Positions 29,603-38,440 of a stretch of 64,000 nt of DNA are shown piece by piece. Under the pieces are notes generated by a model. It searched no databases, was not told where the DNA came from, and worked only from the letters and a program-made list of their open reading frames with translations. Origin of the DNA: Brasilonema sennae CENA114 (GTDB lineage: Bacteria; Cyanobacteriota; Cyanobacteriia; Cyanobacteriales; Nostocaceae); NCBI RefSeq assembly GCF_006968745.1, contig NZ_CP030118.1, positions 1,190,654 to 1,254,653 on the forward strand, in the 5' to 3' direction. Each line of letters starts with the position of its first letter. The first letter of the stretch is position 1. A program made the position numbers and the translations under genes.

Positions 29603-30226
29603 CTAGGGTTTGGAAAGGCGGCTTTTAAGTAAGTTAATACCAATCAGGATAATTTTTGGAGCCAGTCGAATCAGATCGAACGTGCGAGAAATTAGGCTTT
29701 GCGTTTTTTGCCTTTCAAGCGTAGCCATCTTAGCTGGTCTTTCATACTTAAACAGACAGACACAGTCGCCTTGGGATTGTCTGCTAATAATTGCAGCTTT
29801 AGTGCCGGGAAATGCTTTTACTGTGGCATCTTGCTCCATCTCGCAGATTACACGGCAAGGGCTCTCAAGACCATACTCTTTGGCTAGGGAGAGAACTGGA
29901 CAAACCCGTTGAATTTCCAATACAGCATCTTTCCCATTTTGGGAAATATCTACTACTTCCATCGTGAAGCCCATCAACCGAAAGATAGGAATTGCGTCGG
30001 TGAAGCCTTTAGCTAAGGTGGTGTTATCAATAAAAGCCCCCATAAACGCCTTCTGCTGTTTGGGATAGGCTTCCATCATCTTTTGATAAGCTGCATCCTC
30101 TCCAATTTCATCAGCCAGCTTTTTGAAGGCTGCAAATCGATTTCTAAACATACTTAAGGCTTTCGATGAATCCATTTTCATCACGTCAGCCATTTGAATG
30201 TCTCCAATACCTACGATATTGTCCAT
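29603..30226 (-). CDS. ATC-hydrolase-like / V4R-like protein
   Basis: About 207 residues, starting at the ATG at 30226 (MDNIVGIGDIQMADVMKM); the longer frame is unsupported. It has a helical N-terminal half and an alpha/beta C-terminal half with three spaced cysteines (VCPVLSLAKEYGLESPCRVI, DCVCLF), resembling the L-2-amino-thiazoline-4-carboxylate hydrolase family. An alternative is the related V4R-type fold used by the bacteriochlorophyll protein BchJ, which would suit a tetrapyrrole cluster. The exact reaction is unknown. The C-terminus is basic and hydrophobic. It is the first intact gene of the minus-strand cluster. Confidence 0.6.
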   Translation of the reverse strand: MDNIVGIGDIQMADVMKMDSSKALSMFRNRFAAFKKLADEIGEDAAYQKMMEAYPKQQKAFMGAFIDNTTLAKGFTDAIPIFRLMGFTMEVVDISQNGKDAVLEIQRVCPVLSLAKEYGLESPCRVICEMEQDATVKAFPGTKAAIISRQSQGDCVCLFKYERPAKMATLERQKTQSLISRTFDLIRLAPKIILIGINLLKSRLSKP

Positions 30227-30794
30227 GTTTAATCCTCTGTATTGCAATGAATTAAAATGACCTGAAAAGTCGAGATAGCTTATAGCACTTGAGACGGCTC
30301 TGTCTGTTGATTTTCCCAACGTTTTTCTAAAAAAACATTGTAATTTGATTATTTGCAAGGCGGAGAGTACATTCATTAAGTTATAGTGTATTCTCCGCTT
30401 CTAGTTTAATTGCAACTAACTTTGTTGATTTGTTATGCTCTCCATAAAATTATAAAATGTCACCCTTAAATTTATCAATCAGCAAATAAGTATAGCAAAA
30501 TGATTGCCAGAGCAATATATTTGCTAGCCAAAGAGCACGTTAATACAGTATCAATTTCCTGCTGCAGACTTATACAGAAATAATTCACACGAGTGAACTT
30601 AAACAATTTTGTGCTTTCTTTTCTGAACTTGGAAACTTTAGAGTGTTTATTCCTGCGGTATCCTTTGCGAATATTCAGCAGATAACCTGTTAGCAATTTT
30701 TCAACAGGTATTTCACCCTTTTGATTAGCTATTGAGTTTTGAGAGATTTTGGCCGTCAGTTGTTTGTCAAATAAACTCTTGAACATCTTTACAC
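30227..30794. other. Intergenic region between the ATC-hydrolase-like gene and the hemF remnant
   Basis: 568 bp, AT-rich. A 109-residue frame here has no recognisable family and unlikely composition. The part nearest 30795 is homologous to DNA downstream of the HemF paralogue at 22150-22195, so the duplication extended past the gene. The rest probably contains the cluster's promoter. Confidence 0.45.
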
Positions 30795-30946
30795 TTACTC
30801 CCAAAAATTTCTCAGCACGTCTAGAAGCAATGCCTCTTGGCTATCAGCGGCGGGTTGGTCTTTATAGTTCCAAAAAGCTTCTTCAGGCATACAATTGAGC
30901 ACACTTTGCGTGTTCACGATGCCGCTTGCCAATCCGAAGCGAATGC
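30795..30946 (-). pseudogene. C-terminal remnant of a third hemF-like gene
   Basis: On the minus strand, GIRFGLASGIVNTQSVLNCM, then PEEAFWNYKDQPAADSQEAL and LLDVLRN, match the last 50 residues of the HemF paralogue at 22195-23196 (GVRFGLASGIVSTQSVLNCM onward). Everything upstream of that point is missing, and the 3' flanking DNA is also homologous. It is a truncated duplicate. Confidence 0.9.
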
Positions 30947-30983
30947 CCATGAGTCTAGGTCTGTTCGATAAACTTCTTGCCAT

Positions 30984-31670
30984 CTAATTGCTCATTAGCA
31001 GAGCATATGAGTTGCTAATAATGTCTGTACCATCAGGGCAGATGGTCTTATAATGTCAGCAGAATTTCCTCATAGTATTCAAAAAATTTCTTTGCTGTTA
31101 ATTATATTGGGAACAGCTTTGAGGAAATATGAGGGTGTCTGTATTTTTTTTGAAAAATTTTTTGCTTTCGGCTGAAACAGGCAGAAAGACCCCTGCCTGA
31201 ATGATATCCCTCTTCTGTCACTTTCCGGTTTTTTTTATTATTAATACTTTATGAACACAAGGTATACCAGGCAATACAGCATTTACTCATCTAATTTTGG
31301 CAAGTTCCATGCTTTCAAATATTTCTATTCCTAAAAAAATCTGCTATCGCCTACTGTATAAGAACTCTATCATTCAGAAATGATAAAACTTTTCGGAGAG
31401 TGACACAAGAGGGATATGATCAAAAGTTGACAAGACCCTTAATTGGGGTCAAAAATTAGCTTGTTCGCTCTTCAGGGCGTTTCTGGCAAGTGGGTCGCTA
31501 CAGATAACCCCTCATAAAACGCCTCAAGCAATACCAATAATTAAGTAGCACACTTGATACAAACTACTTCATGGTCACTATGCCCAACAAGTTACATGCC
31601 ATCCCTAACCCAATAGCAATATCACTAATGTTCGTCTTTACAAAGTCATACCCCCAGAGGGAGATCCATA
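30984..31670. other. Gene-free AT-rich region upstream of the group II intron
   Basis: 687 bp with many stop codons in all frames. It contains the inverted-repeat element at 31201-31420. The last 230 bp before the intron (from 31440) are its 5' exon, but I cannot recognise a gene there. Confidence 0.5.
31201..31420. mobile_element. MITE-like element with 27-bp imperfect inverted ends
   Basis: ATGATATCCCTCTTCTGTCA followed by CTTTCCG at 31201-31227 pairs with CGGAGAGTGACACAAGAGGG followed by ATATGAT at 31394-31420; about 4 of 27 positions mismatch. The 220-bp interior is AT-rich and non-coding. No clear target duplication is visible. Confidence 0.55.
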
Positions 31671-32741
31671 GTGCGACTCGTTCTAGAGTAAATACATAGC
31701 TCTAGGTGAGAATATCAAGTTAGAACCTTGAAAATCTCATAACTGATTGATGGATATGGGTGAAAATCCCATCCGTGAAGGACAACGTGACTCCTTATCT
31801 GACCACGTAGAGGTTAATCACCAAAGCGAAGCTGGTAACAGGGCGCAATCAGAGACTTCCTCGGTTGAGGTCACACTGGCGCAAAGTCTGCCGGGGGGAG
31901 TATCCCCCCGGCGAGCTTTGCGCTAATAGGGAGCCGACATGGTTAGCTTACGCAAATCTCCGAAAAAAGCGTCCTACTCCCTATCAGGGAAACCCATGTT
32001 AGCACAAGCTACAGCCTACCCTGTACACTAGCAATATTCTCGCATTCTTTCTTATGGAAAAAGATGCTGTCCTGAGAAGCTAGTGGGCGAATTGGAGAAA
32101 CCTAAATCGGCACAACGCCAGATGCTACAAGTCTGGAAACCCGCCCAACGCAGTGGCTCAACAATCTATCAATCGGAACGAGGAAAAACGTATCTAACTT
32201 CTAGCCTACTCAGTCCACCTGAGTGAAGATTGAGATGGGAGGGTTCCCAAGAGAGCTAGTGGAGCGGCATGATTAACCGTTTAACACAAAGGTACGGGTA
32301 GGATGTGGGAATGAAACTGCCCACAGCATCGCAGAATCATTGTACATCGACAAGATGATGCTTAGACGCACTCTTATTGAGTAGCGAAGATACCATTAAC
32401 TGCGTACAGGCAAGTAAAACCGACCAAAGCAGGTGAAAGCCTGCGTTTCCGATAACTCCCCGGTGGTAAAGGCGATTGGAAAGCGTCGAACGGTTAAGAA
32501 AGCCCAAGGCGGGTAGTAAGGCACGCTTATTGATGACGATAGAGAAAACCTAGATACAAGTAACCTAAGTAAGAAAAGTTCAGTAATGAACAAGTTCTGA
32601 AAAGATGTAAACCCTACACTCGCTTGAGTGGATATCAGGTGAAAATCCTTTCCATACAATGCTAGGAGCCGGATGCGGTCAAAGCTGTACGTCCGGTTCT
32701 GAAGGAGAGGTGTCCCTTGGTAACAAGGGCATCGACTCTAT
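31671..32741 (+). ncRNA. Group II intron without an encoded protein
   Basis: The 5' end GTGCGAC fits the group II consensus GUGYG. Domain V is visible at about 32667-32701: GAGCCGGATGCGG, then the AAAG region, then GTACGTCCGGTTC as its partner. Domain VI follows (GAGAGGTGTCCCTTGGTAAC, then AAGGGCATCGACTCT) and ends in AT. Internal domain I phrases (CACCAAAGCGAAGCTGGTAA) are typical. The 1,071-nt intron contains no reverse-transcriptase frame, so splicing or mobility would need a protein in trans. The 3' boundary is predicted to within a few bases. Confidence 0.85.
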
Positions 32742-32743
32742 CA

Positions 32744-32818
32744 AAATAAATGCCCAGCGGTGTGTTAAGTTAACGGGTTGGAACACAGGATCTAGGTTTG
32801 ACGGCTGGGCATTTATTT
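32744..32818. repeat. 15-bp inverted repeat just after the intron
   Basis: AAATAAATGCCCAGC at 32744-32758 is the exact reverse complement of GCTGGGCATTTATTT at 32804-32818, separated by 45 nt. It begins within 3 bp of the predicted intron end and could be the intron's target hairpin or a small repeat element. Confidence 0.75.
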
Positions 32819-33007
32819 ACGCTTAAGTGCCAGACCAGACATATCTCCCTGAAAGAACTTGACTACTTTGTCAGAAATATTACACAATTATCCCGATTTC
32901 TTGCTCTAGAACAAATCCATCCTGACCGCTACTATACGGAAACGAAGTTTTTACACTTATATCTTTTGTAGAAATACTCCCCTTTGGCTGTTAAAGAAGA
33001 GGTCAGA
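32819..33007 (+). other. Unassigned coding-like tail upstream of the sigma-like gene
   Basis: A frame ending in TAG at 32969-32971 reads SLKELDYFVRNITQLSRFLA, then LEQIHPDRYYTETKFLHLYL, which looks protein-like but has no start and no recognised family. It may be the end of a gene destroyed upstream by the repeats and the intron, or chance. The sigma-like gene starts 36 bp later. Confidence 0.25.
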
Positions 33008-34645
33008 ATGTTTACCAAAATTATTACCAGCATACCCAAACTGCCCAGCCGTCAAAATTCGATTGAGAAATTTTCTATGTATATGACTGTGGAGAATAAT
33101 AAGGGTTACTCAACAATTAAATGGAAAACAGAACCTCAAATGCATTGCAATATTGAGTTATACAAAAGCAGACACTATAAGTTTGCATCGTTAGTTAACC
33201 AGGATGATAACGGCAGGGGGTTAGTGCAGTTCTGGATAGATATGGCTTTCAATGACAGACCACAAAAGGAAGATTGGGAGCCAGAAAAACGAGTACAAAA
33301 AGCTTGGGAATACCTGACAGCTTACTGTGAGGAAAGTTGCTACAGGGCTGCTGTAACGGTATGGAAAGATGACACATCTAAATCTTGGGAAGAATATATA
33401 TTTCTTTCTAGATGTTTTATTTATGAAACGACCAAGTTTAGACAAATATTAGCTAAATATAACTCAAACGATTCTTCTCTCGATACTTATGTGACAGGCG
33501 TCTTGATAAAAAATATTAAAGATTCAGTTGCTAAGTTCTCTAAGTGGCGGCTGTTGCATAAAAAGAGCGATAAAGAACTGAAAGAAGCACTTGCTAGATC
33601 TGGAAGGTATGAACCGGAAATTTCTAGGTTTCTCATAGCTCGGAAATATTTTAAACAAATTTATCAGATGAACAAAATTCAAAATCCTGCTAAAATAACA
33701 GGACAGAAGTGGCAAGAACCCGATAGTGTAGATTTTGCAGAATCAGCTAATTACTACAATGCACAGATATTACTCCCTTGTGCATCTCATGAAGTGGCTG
33801 TAGGTGGAAATATTACAGGCGAACAACTTAAAACAAGTATGGAAATTTGCATTGCTGCATTACAAAATTACCCCAAATCAATCACACCACGCTTTTCTTT
33901 GGAAGCACTCAAAGAAACTGGTCGTCAAGTTGAATCTAATCAATCTCTAGAAATTTTCGAACAAGATTTCCTGACTTCAGAAGAAGTCGAAGATTCACGA
34001 GAAAATCAAGGAATAATAGAAAAGCGAACTGAGCCAGCTTTACAAGAGCAGTTGCTTTATTTGAAAATAGAACAAAAGGAAATCATACTCCTTTACTATG
34101 GTTTTGGGCTAAATCAAAAACAGATAGCAAATAGATTTAAAGTCACTCAGGGAGCAATTGCTCATCGCCTGAAGACGATTGAAATCAAATTACTGAAAAC
34201 TTTATATGGATTAAGTAAACCTCCTGAGTGGGTTTCTCAATATGTTGCAGTATGGTTAAATCGTAATTACCAAGCCCCTATCTATTCAGATTTGATTCAT
34301 GTTGCTTTGGTTGAGGCGATAAAGAAACTTGAACCACAAGAGCAAGAGCTATTGCGACTTACCTATGGACAAAAACTGAATGAACAAGAAATTGCTACGC
34401 AGCTTGGCATAGCCCTACCAGAAATTATGAACATACTGCGGAAAACAAAAGCTAAATTAGAGGCGGCTTTAATCAATAGTATTGATACCATGATTAATAA
34501 ATATTTGCAAGTTTGGTTGACAAAGAGAACTAAAAGCGTTTTTCAATCAGCTTGTGAAAAATTGGGTATGATACGAGATAAAATAACAGAGATCCCAACA
34601 ATTAATACGGTATTAGAAGAAGTATTAAAAAATTGGGATTCGTGA
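33008..34645 (+). CDS. Sigma-70-like factor with two region-4 modules
   Basis: About 545 residues. I start at the ATG at 33008 (MFTKIITSIPKLPSRQNSIE), which has AGAGG 7 bp upstream; a TTG at 32984 is in frame. A central part (YNSNDSSLDTYVTGVLIKNI, then KDSVAKFSKWRLL) resembles sigma region 2 helices. Two helix-turn-helix segments follow: LNQKQIANRFKVTQGAIAHR near 375 and LNEQEIATQLGIALPEIMNI near 465, each preceded by a region-4-like helix. It stops 16 bp before DUF1822. The neighbours suggest that it drives a surface-protein and CHAT locus. It may be a regulatory derivative and not an active sigma factor. Confidence 0.65.
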   Translation: MFTKIITSIPKLPSRQNSIEKFSMYMTVENNKGYSTIKWKTEPQMHCNIELYKSRHYKFASLVNQDDNGRGLVQFWIDMAFNDRPQKEDWEPEKRVQKAWEYLTAYCEESCYRAAVTVWKDDTSKSWEEYIFLSRCFIYETTKFRQILAKYNSNDSSLDTYVTGVLIKNIKDSVAKFSKWRLLHKKSDKELKEALARSGRYEPEISRFLIARKYFKQIYQMNKIQNPAKITGQKWQEPDSVDFAESANYYNAQILLPCASHEVAVGGNITGEQLKTSMEICIAALQNYPKSITPRFSLEALKETGRQVESNQSLEIFEQDFLTSEEVEDSRENQGIIEKRTEPALQEQLLYLKIEQKEIILLYYGFGLNQKQIANRFKVTQGAIAHRLKTIEIKLLKTLYGLSKPPEWVSQYVAVWLNRNYQAPIYSDLIHVALVEAIKKLEPQEQELLRLTYGQKLNEQEIATQLGIALPEIMNILRKTKAKLEAALINSIDTMINKYLQVWLTKRTKSVFQSACEKLGMIRDKITEIPTINTVLEEVLKNWDS

Positions 34646-34661
34646 GAGTAATGAGGTTGTA

Positions 34662-35894
34662 GTGATGTTTTCTTTTAATGAGTTAAAAATAGCTTCTAGT
34701 AATCAATTATGGTTAAATATTTCATCGACAGACAAAAAGAAAGCTTGGGAGCAAGCTCAGAGCCATTCTAATACGCTTGCACGCTACAACGCTTATCTTA
34801 ATCATCTTTCATTGTATATTTTCTTTAACTGGCTTACAGAGTGGTTGGCAGAAGAGTCTGTAGCTAAACCCTCAATTTTCCCAAGTGAGGATAGCTTACC
34901 CAGTATTTGGGAAGTGGTAAATGCTGCAGCAATTACACTGGGTGAGAAGCGAATAGTGCTAATTCCCAGTGAAACAATAGATTTAGAAGAGTTGTGCGTA
35001 CCCCAAGAGTGGGTAGACATTCCTTCTTTTGCAGGTGATTATTACTTAGCGGTGCAAGTTAATCTAGAGGCAAATGAGGATGAGTGTTTTTTGGGAGTCC
35101 TCGGTTTTACCACTCATCGCTTACTTAAGAATTTTGGCAGATATAACGCGAATGAGCGCACCTACGTGTTAGCCGCAAAAAATTTAACAGAAAATCTCTC
35201 CGTGATGCTGATGACATTGGGACTACCTGTACAAGAGGAAATCCCAGAATTGTTTACTGTATCTGAAGCTGAGGCACACAAATTGTTGCAACTGTTAGGT
35301 AATTCATCTATTTATTTTCCCCGTTTACGAGTTGATGTACCGTTTGAGCAATGGGCAGCACTGCTGGATAATGACGAATGGCGTACTCAGTTGTATCATC
35401 GGCGAATAGGTGGCTTGGCTATTGCTAAAAACACGGCATCAGTTAACAATTTGAGCAATTGGTTTCAAAATATTTTTGAAACCGGTTGGCAGTCTCTTAA
35501 TACAATCCTAAATACAGAATCAGAAAATTTAGCTTTTGCTTTTAGACAACGTGAACTTACTGTTGGAGGTGTGTCTGTTGAGGGAGTCAAGTTGATTGAT
35601 TTGGGAATACAATTAGGCAATCATTCTGTTGCACTGTTGGTTGGTTTGACACAAGAGGATGAGCAAAAAGTGGGTATCCGCGTTCAGTTACATCCATCTC
35701 ATGGACAGACTTACCTGCCACCTAATATCAAACTTGCTTTACTTTCTTCCTCTGGAGCAACTCTCCAGGAATTTCAATCACGAACTCAAGATAACTTAAT
35801 TCAACTGAAACGATTTACATGCCCGAAAGGAAAAACATTCAAAATCCAAGTAGCTATCGATAATTTTAACATTACGGAAGATTTTGTGGTTTAA
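34662..35894 (+). CDS. DUF1822-family protein
   Basis: 410 residues. It matches the cyanobacterial DUF1822 family, which regularly sits between a sigma-like gene and a CHAT gene. Visible features are a helical N-terminal third with conserved Trp residues (NQLWLNISSTDKKKAWEQAQ), the central DLEELCVPQEWVDIPSFAGD and YYLAVQVN, and a beta-rich C-terminal third (VALLVGLTQEDEQKVGIRVQ). No signal peptide or membrane helix; probably cytoplasmic. Function unknown. It begins at the second of two adjacent ATG/GTG options, 16 bp after the sigma-like gene and 20 bp before the CHAT-CHASE2 gene. Confidence 0.8.
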   Translation: MMFSFNELKIASSNQLWLNISSTDKKKAWEQAQSHSNTLARYNAYLNHLSLYIFFNWLTEWLAEESVAKPSIFPSEDSLPSIWEVVNAAAITLGEKRIVLIPSETIDLEELCVPQEWVDIPSFAGDYYLAVQVNLEANEDECFLGVLGFTTHRLLKNFGRYNANERTYVLAAKNLTENLSVMLMTLGLPVQEEIPELFTVSEAEAHKLLQLLGNSSIYFPRLRVDVPFEQWAALLDNDEWRTQLYHRRIGGLAIAKNTASVNNLSNWFQNIFETGWQSLNTILNTESENLAFAFRQRELTVGGVSVEGVKLIDLGIQLGNHSVALLVGLTQEDEQKVGIRVQLHPSHGQTYLPPNIKLALLSSSGATLQEFQSRTQDNLIQLKRFTCPKGKTFKIQVAIDNFNITEDFVV

Positions 35895-35914
35895 CAACTT
35901 GCGCGATTATAAAA

Positions 35915-38395
35915 ATGAGTAAGTTAGTTATCTTAAACTTGGGAAGGGGTACTCTACAAGAGGGCTTTCACTTTGTGACTGTTCAGTTACAGTCAGAGTT
36001 CAATTCCAAAACAAGTCAATTTCAAGGTAGTTTACCTGCGGCTCCAAATCTTATTGATCTCTATCGTCGTTGGCAATTGCTCTATGATTTAATCTATTCG
36101 GCTCGCTCTATAAATATAGGTTTACGTCATGAAGAATTCATTGATTCAGACATCAAAATTGATGAATCTGACATCACTCACGTTTCTGATGCTGAATTTG
36201 ATGAAATCTGTAAAAATTTACAAAAAAGCCTTAATAATTGGTTAGATTCTTCGGATTTTCGACAGATAGAATTACAACTGAGAACGAAATTATCCAAGTC
36301 AGACGAAATTCGATTTATTATTCAAACCGAAGACACCTATTTAAGAAAACTGCCCTGGCATATTTGGCGCTTTTTTGAAGATTATCGTTTGGCAGAAGTC
36401 GCTTTAAGTCCTATTGAGTTTGAGTCAGAAAATCAGGTAGTCAGTTCAGAACTGAAAGTGAGAATTTTGGCAATTCTGGGGAATAGCACGGGAATTGACA
36501 CTGATGCTGATAAAAAGTTTTTGGAGAAGTTGTCATCAGATGCATCAACGGTATTTTTGGTAGAGCCAAAACGCTCAGAAATTGATGAACAGCTTTGGGA
36601 TAATCAAGGATGGGATATTTTATTTTTTGCTGGGCATAGTTCTAGTAAGACTGATGGTGAAACAGGTTTTATACATATAAATCCTACCGAAAGCTTAGCG
36701 ATTGGGCAGTTAAAAAATGCCCTGAAAAAAGCGATAGAACGCGGATTGCAGTTGGCAATTTTTAACTCTTGTGATGGCTTGGGGTTAGCACAGCAGTTGG
36801 ATGATTTGCATATTCCCCAAATGATTGTCATGCGGGAACCAGTTCCAGATAAAGTGGCGCAAGAGTTTTTGAAGCGCTTTCTTAAGGGGTTTGCTGATGG
36901 TAAGTCGTTTTATTTAGCAGTGCGGGAAGCACGGGAACAGTTGCAGGGTTTGGAAACTGAATTTCCTGGTGCTAGCTGGTTACCTGTGATTTTTCAAAAT
37001 CCTGCTCTTGCATCCCCAACTTGGAAAGAGTTGCGACAAAAAACTAAGGACAATGCTACAAAAGAGCCGCCCCAAAGAAGCACGCTCAGTGCAAAGCACA
37101 GGCTGCGCCAACGCAAAGCATCTTTGCAGGAGATACGCTATCGCCCGGAGAGTGCGTCTCCAAAGCAGCATCGCCAATCCAAACTCAATTTCAAAACAGT
37201 TTTGATAATGAGTTTTATAGTCACAAGCTTCTTGATGGGAGTGCGCTGGCTGGGGATACTACAAGCATGGGAGTTACAGGCTTTTGACCATTTTATGCGA
37301 TCGCGTCGACAGGAAAAACAAGATTCGCGCCTGTTGATAGTCACTGTCACTGAAGATGATTTGAAACTACCAGAGCAAAAGGACAGAAGAGGATCTCTAT
37401 CGGATCTCGCACTAGCCCGACTTTTGGAAAAACTTGCACCTCTCCAACCAAAAGCCATTGGCTTGGATATCTATCGTGATGAGCCATCACAACTCAACCA
37501 AGCAACTCTTGCGACTCGATTAAAAACAGATGACAACTTCTTTGCGATTTGCAAAGTGAGCGACAAGACAAAAAACCGTTCGGGAAATTCACCTCCAAAG
37601 GGGGTTCCCCCAGAACGCCAAGGATTTAGTGATGTTGTGCAAGACGCAGACAAGATTGTGCGTCGCCATTTATTAGCAATGCAACCAGCAGATCCAACAT
37701 CCCCTTGTACTGCACGCTACGCCCTTAATGCCCAACTGGCATTCCACTACTTGGAGAAGCAGGGTATTTATCCCAACTATACTAAAGCAGGGGAATTGCA
37801 ATTAGGTAACGTTGTTTTCAAGCAGTTGCACGCACACAAGGGCGGCTATCAACAAGTGGATACAGGGGGCTATCAAATATTGCTCAATTACCGCTCTTAC
37901 CAAGGTTCTCCTTTGGAAATTGCTCCCACAGTAACGCTTACAGATGTTCTTAGGAGTAAAGTCAACCCTGAACAAGTCAAAGACCGAATTGTCCTCATTG
38001 GTACCACTGCCCAAAGTTTCCGTGATTATGTTTCTACCCCTTACATGACTGGGCAGGGTTTTTATCAGGAAATACCAGGGGTCATTCTGCAAGCACAGAT
38101 GGTGAGTCAAATTGTGAGCGCAGTAAAAGATGGACGACCTTTGTTATTCATTTTACCTTTTTGGGGCGAAATGTTATGGGTTTGGGGTTGGTCGGTTGTT
38201 GGAGGTGCGATCGCTTCGCGCGATCGCTCCGGACGACATCTCATTCTGGCGGGTGGAGGCGCAATAGGCGTCTTATACTTTCTTTGTTTAATTTTGTTTT
38301 GCTCTAGTGTTTGGGTTCCCCTGGTCCCGTCAGCCTTAGTTTTAATAGTGACTAGCAGCATTGTGGTAATTTACCTCAATTCACCACAAAGTTAG
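35915..38395 (+). CDS. CHAT-CHASE2 membrane protein
   Basis: 826 residues. The N-terminal half (about 150-380) is a CHAT caspase-like peptidase domain with the His in DILFFAGHSSS and the Cys in LAIFNSCDGLGLAQQL, both intact. A first membrane helix (TVLIMSFIVTSFLMGVRWLG) leads into an extracytoplasmic CHASE2 sensor (LQAWELQAFDHFMRSRR, VIVIGTT-like VLIGTTAQSFRDYVSTPYM). Three C-terminal helices follow, and there is no kinase or cyclase output. Signals sensed outside may therefore control a cytoplasmic protease. It is third in the sigma/DUF1822/CHAT/DUF928 run. Confidence 0.88.
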   Translation: MSKLVILNLGRGTLQEGFHFVTVQLQSEFNSKTSQFQGSLPAAPNLIDLYRRWQLLYDLIYSARSINIGLRHEEFIDSDIKIDESDITHVSDAEFDEICKNLQKSLNNWLDSSDFRQIELQLRTKLSKSDEIRFIIQTEDTYLRKLPWHIWRFFEDYRLAEVALSPIEFESENQVVSSELKVRILAILGNSTGIDTDADKKFLEKLSSDASTVFLVEPKRSEIDEQLWDNQGWDILFFAGHSSSKTDGETGFIHINPTESLAIGQLKNALKKAIERGLQLAIFNSCDGLGLAQQLDDLHIPQMIVMREPVPDKVAQEFLKRFLKGFADGKSFYLAVREAREQLQGLETEFPGASWLPVIFQNPALASPTWKELRQKTKDNATKEPPQRSTLSAKHRLRQRKASLQEIRYRPESASPKQHRQSKLNFKTVLIMSFIVTSFLMGVRWLGILQAWELQAFDHFMRSRRQEKQDSRLLIVTVTEDDLKLPEQKDRRGSLSDLALARLLEKLAPLQPKAIGLDIYRDEPSQLNQATLATRLKTDDNFFAICKVSDKTKNRSGNSPPKGVPPERQGFSDVVQDADKIVRRHLLAMQPADPTSPCTARYALNAQLAFHYLEKQGIYPNYTKAGELQLGNVVFKQLHAHKGGYQQVDTGGYQILLNYRSYQGSPLEIAPTVTLTDVLRSKVNPEQVKDRIVLIGTTAQSFRDYVSTPYMTGQGFYQEIPGVILQAQMVSQIVSAVKDGRPLLFILPFWGEMLWVWGWSVVGGAIASRDRSGRHLILAGGGAIGVLYFLCLILFCSSVWVPLVPSALVLIVTSSIVVIYLNSPQS

Positions 38396-38440
38396 CAACA
38401 ATCGATTTCTACAAGTTGAAGTAGAAAAATTTTCTACAAG

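Noticed and set aside
30475..30804. 109-codon frame upstream of the ATC-hydrolase-like gene
   Set aside because: No family similarity, and its start region is the duplicated hemF 3' flank.
32396..32659. 87-codon minus-strand frame inside the group II intron
   Set aside because: It lies antisense to structured intron RNA and shows no reverse-transcriptase or other motifs.
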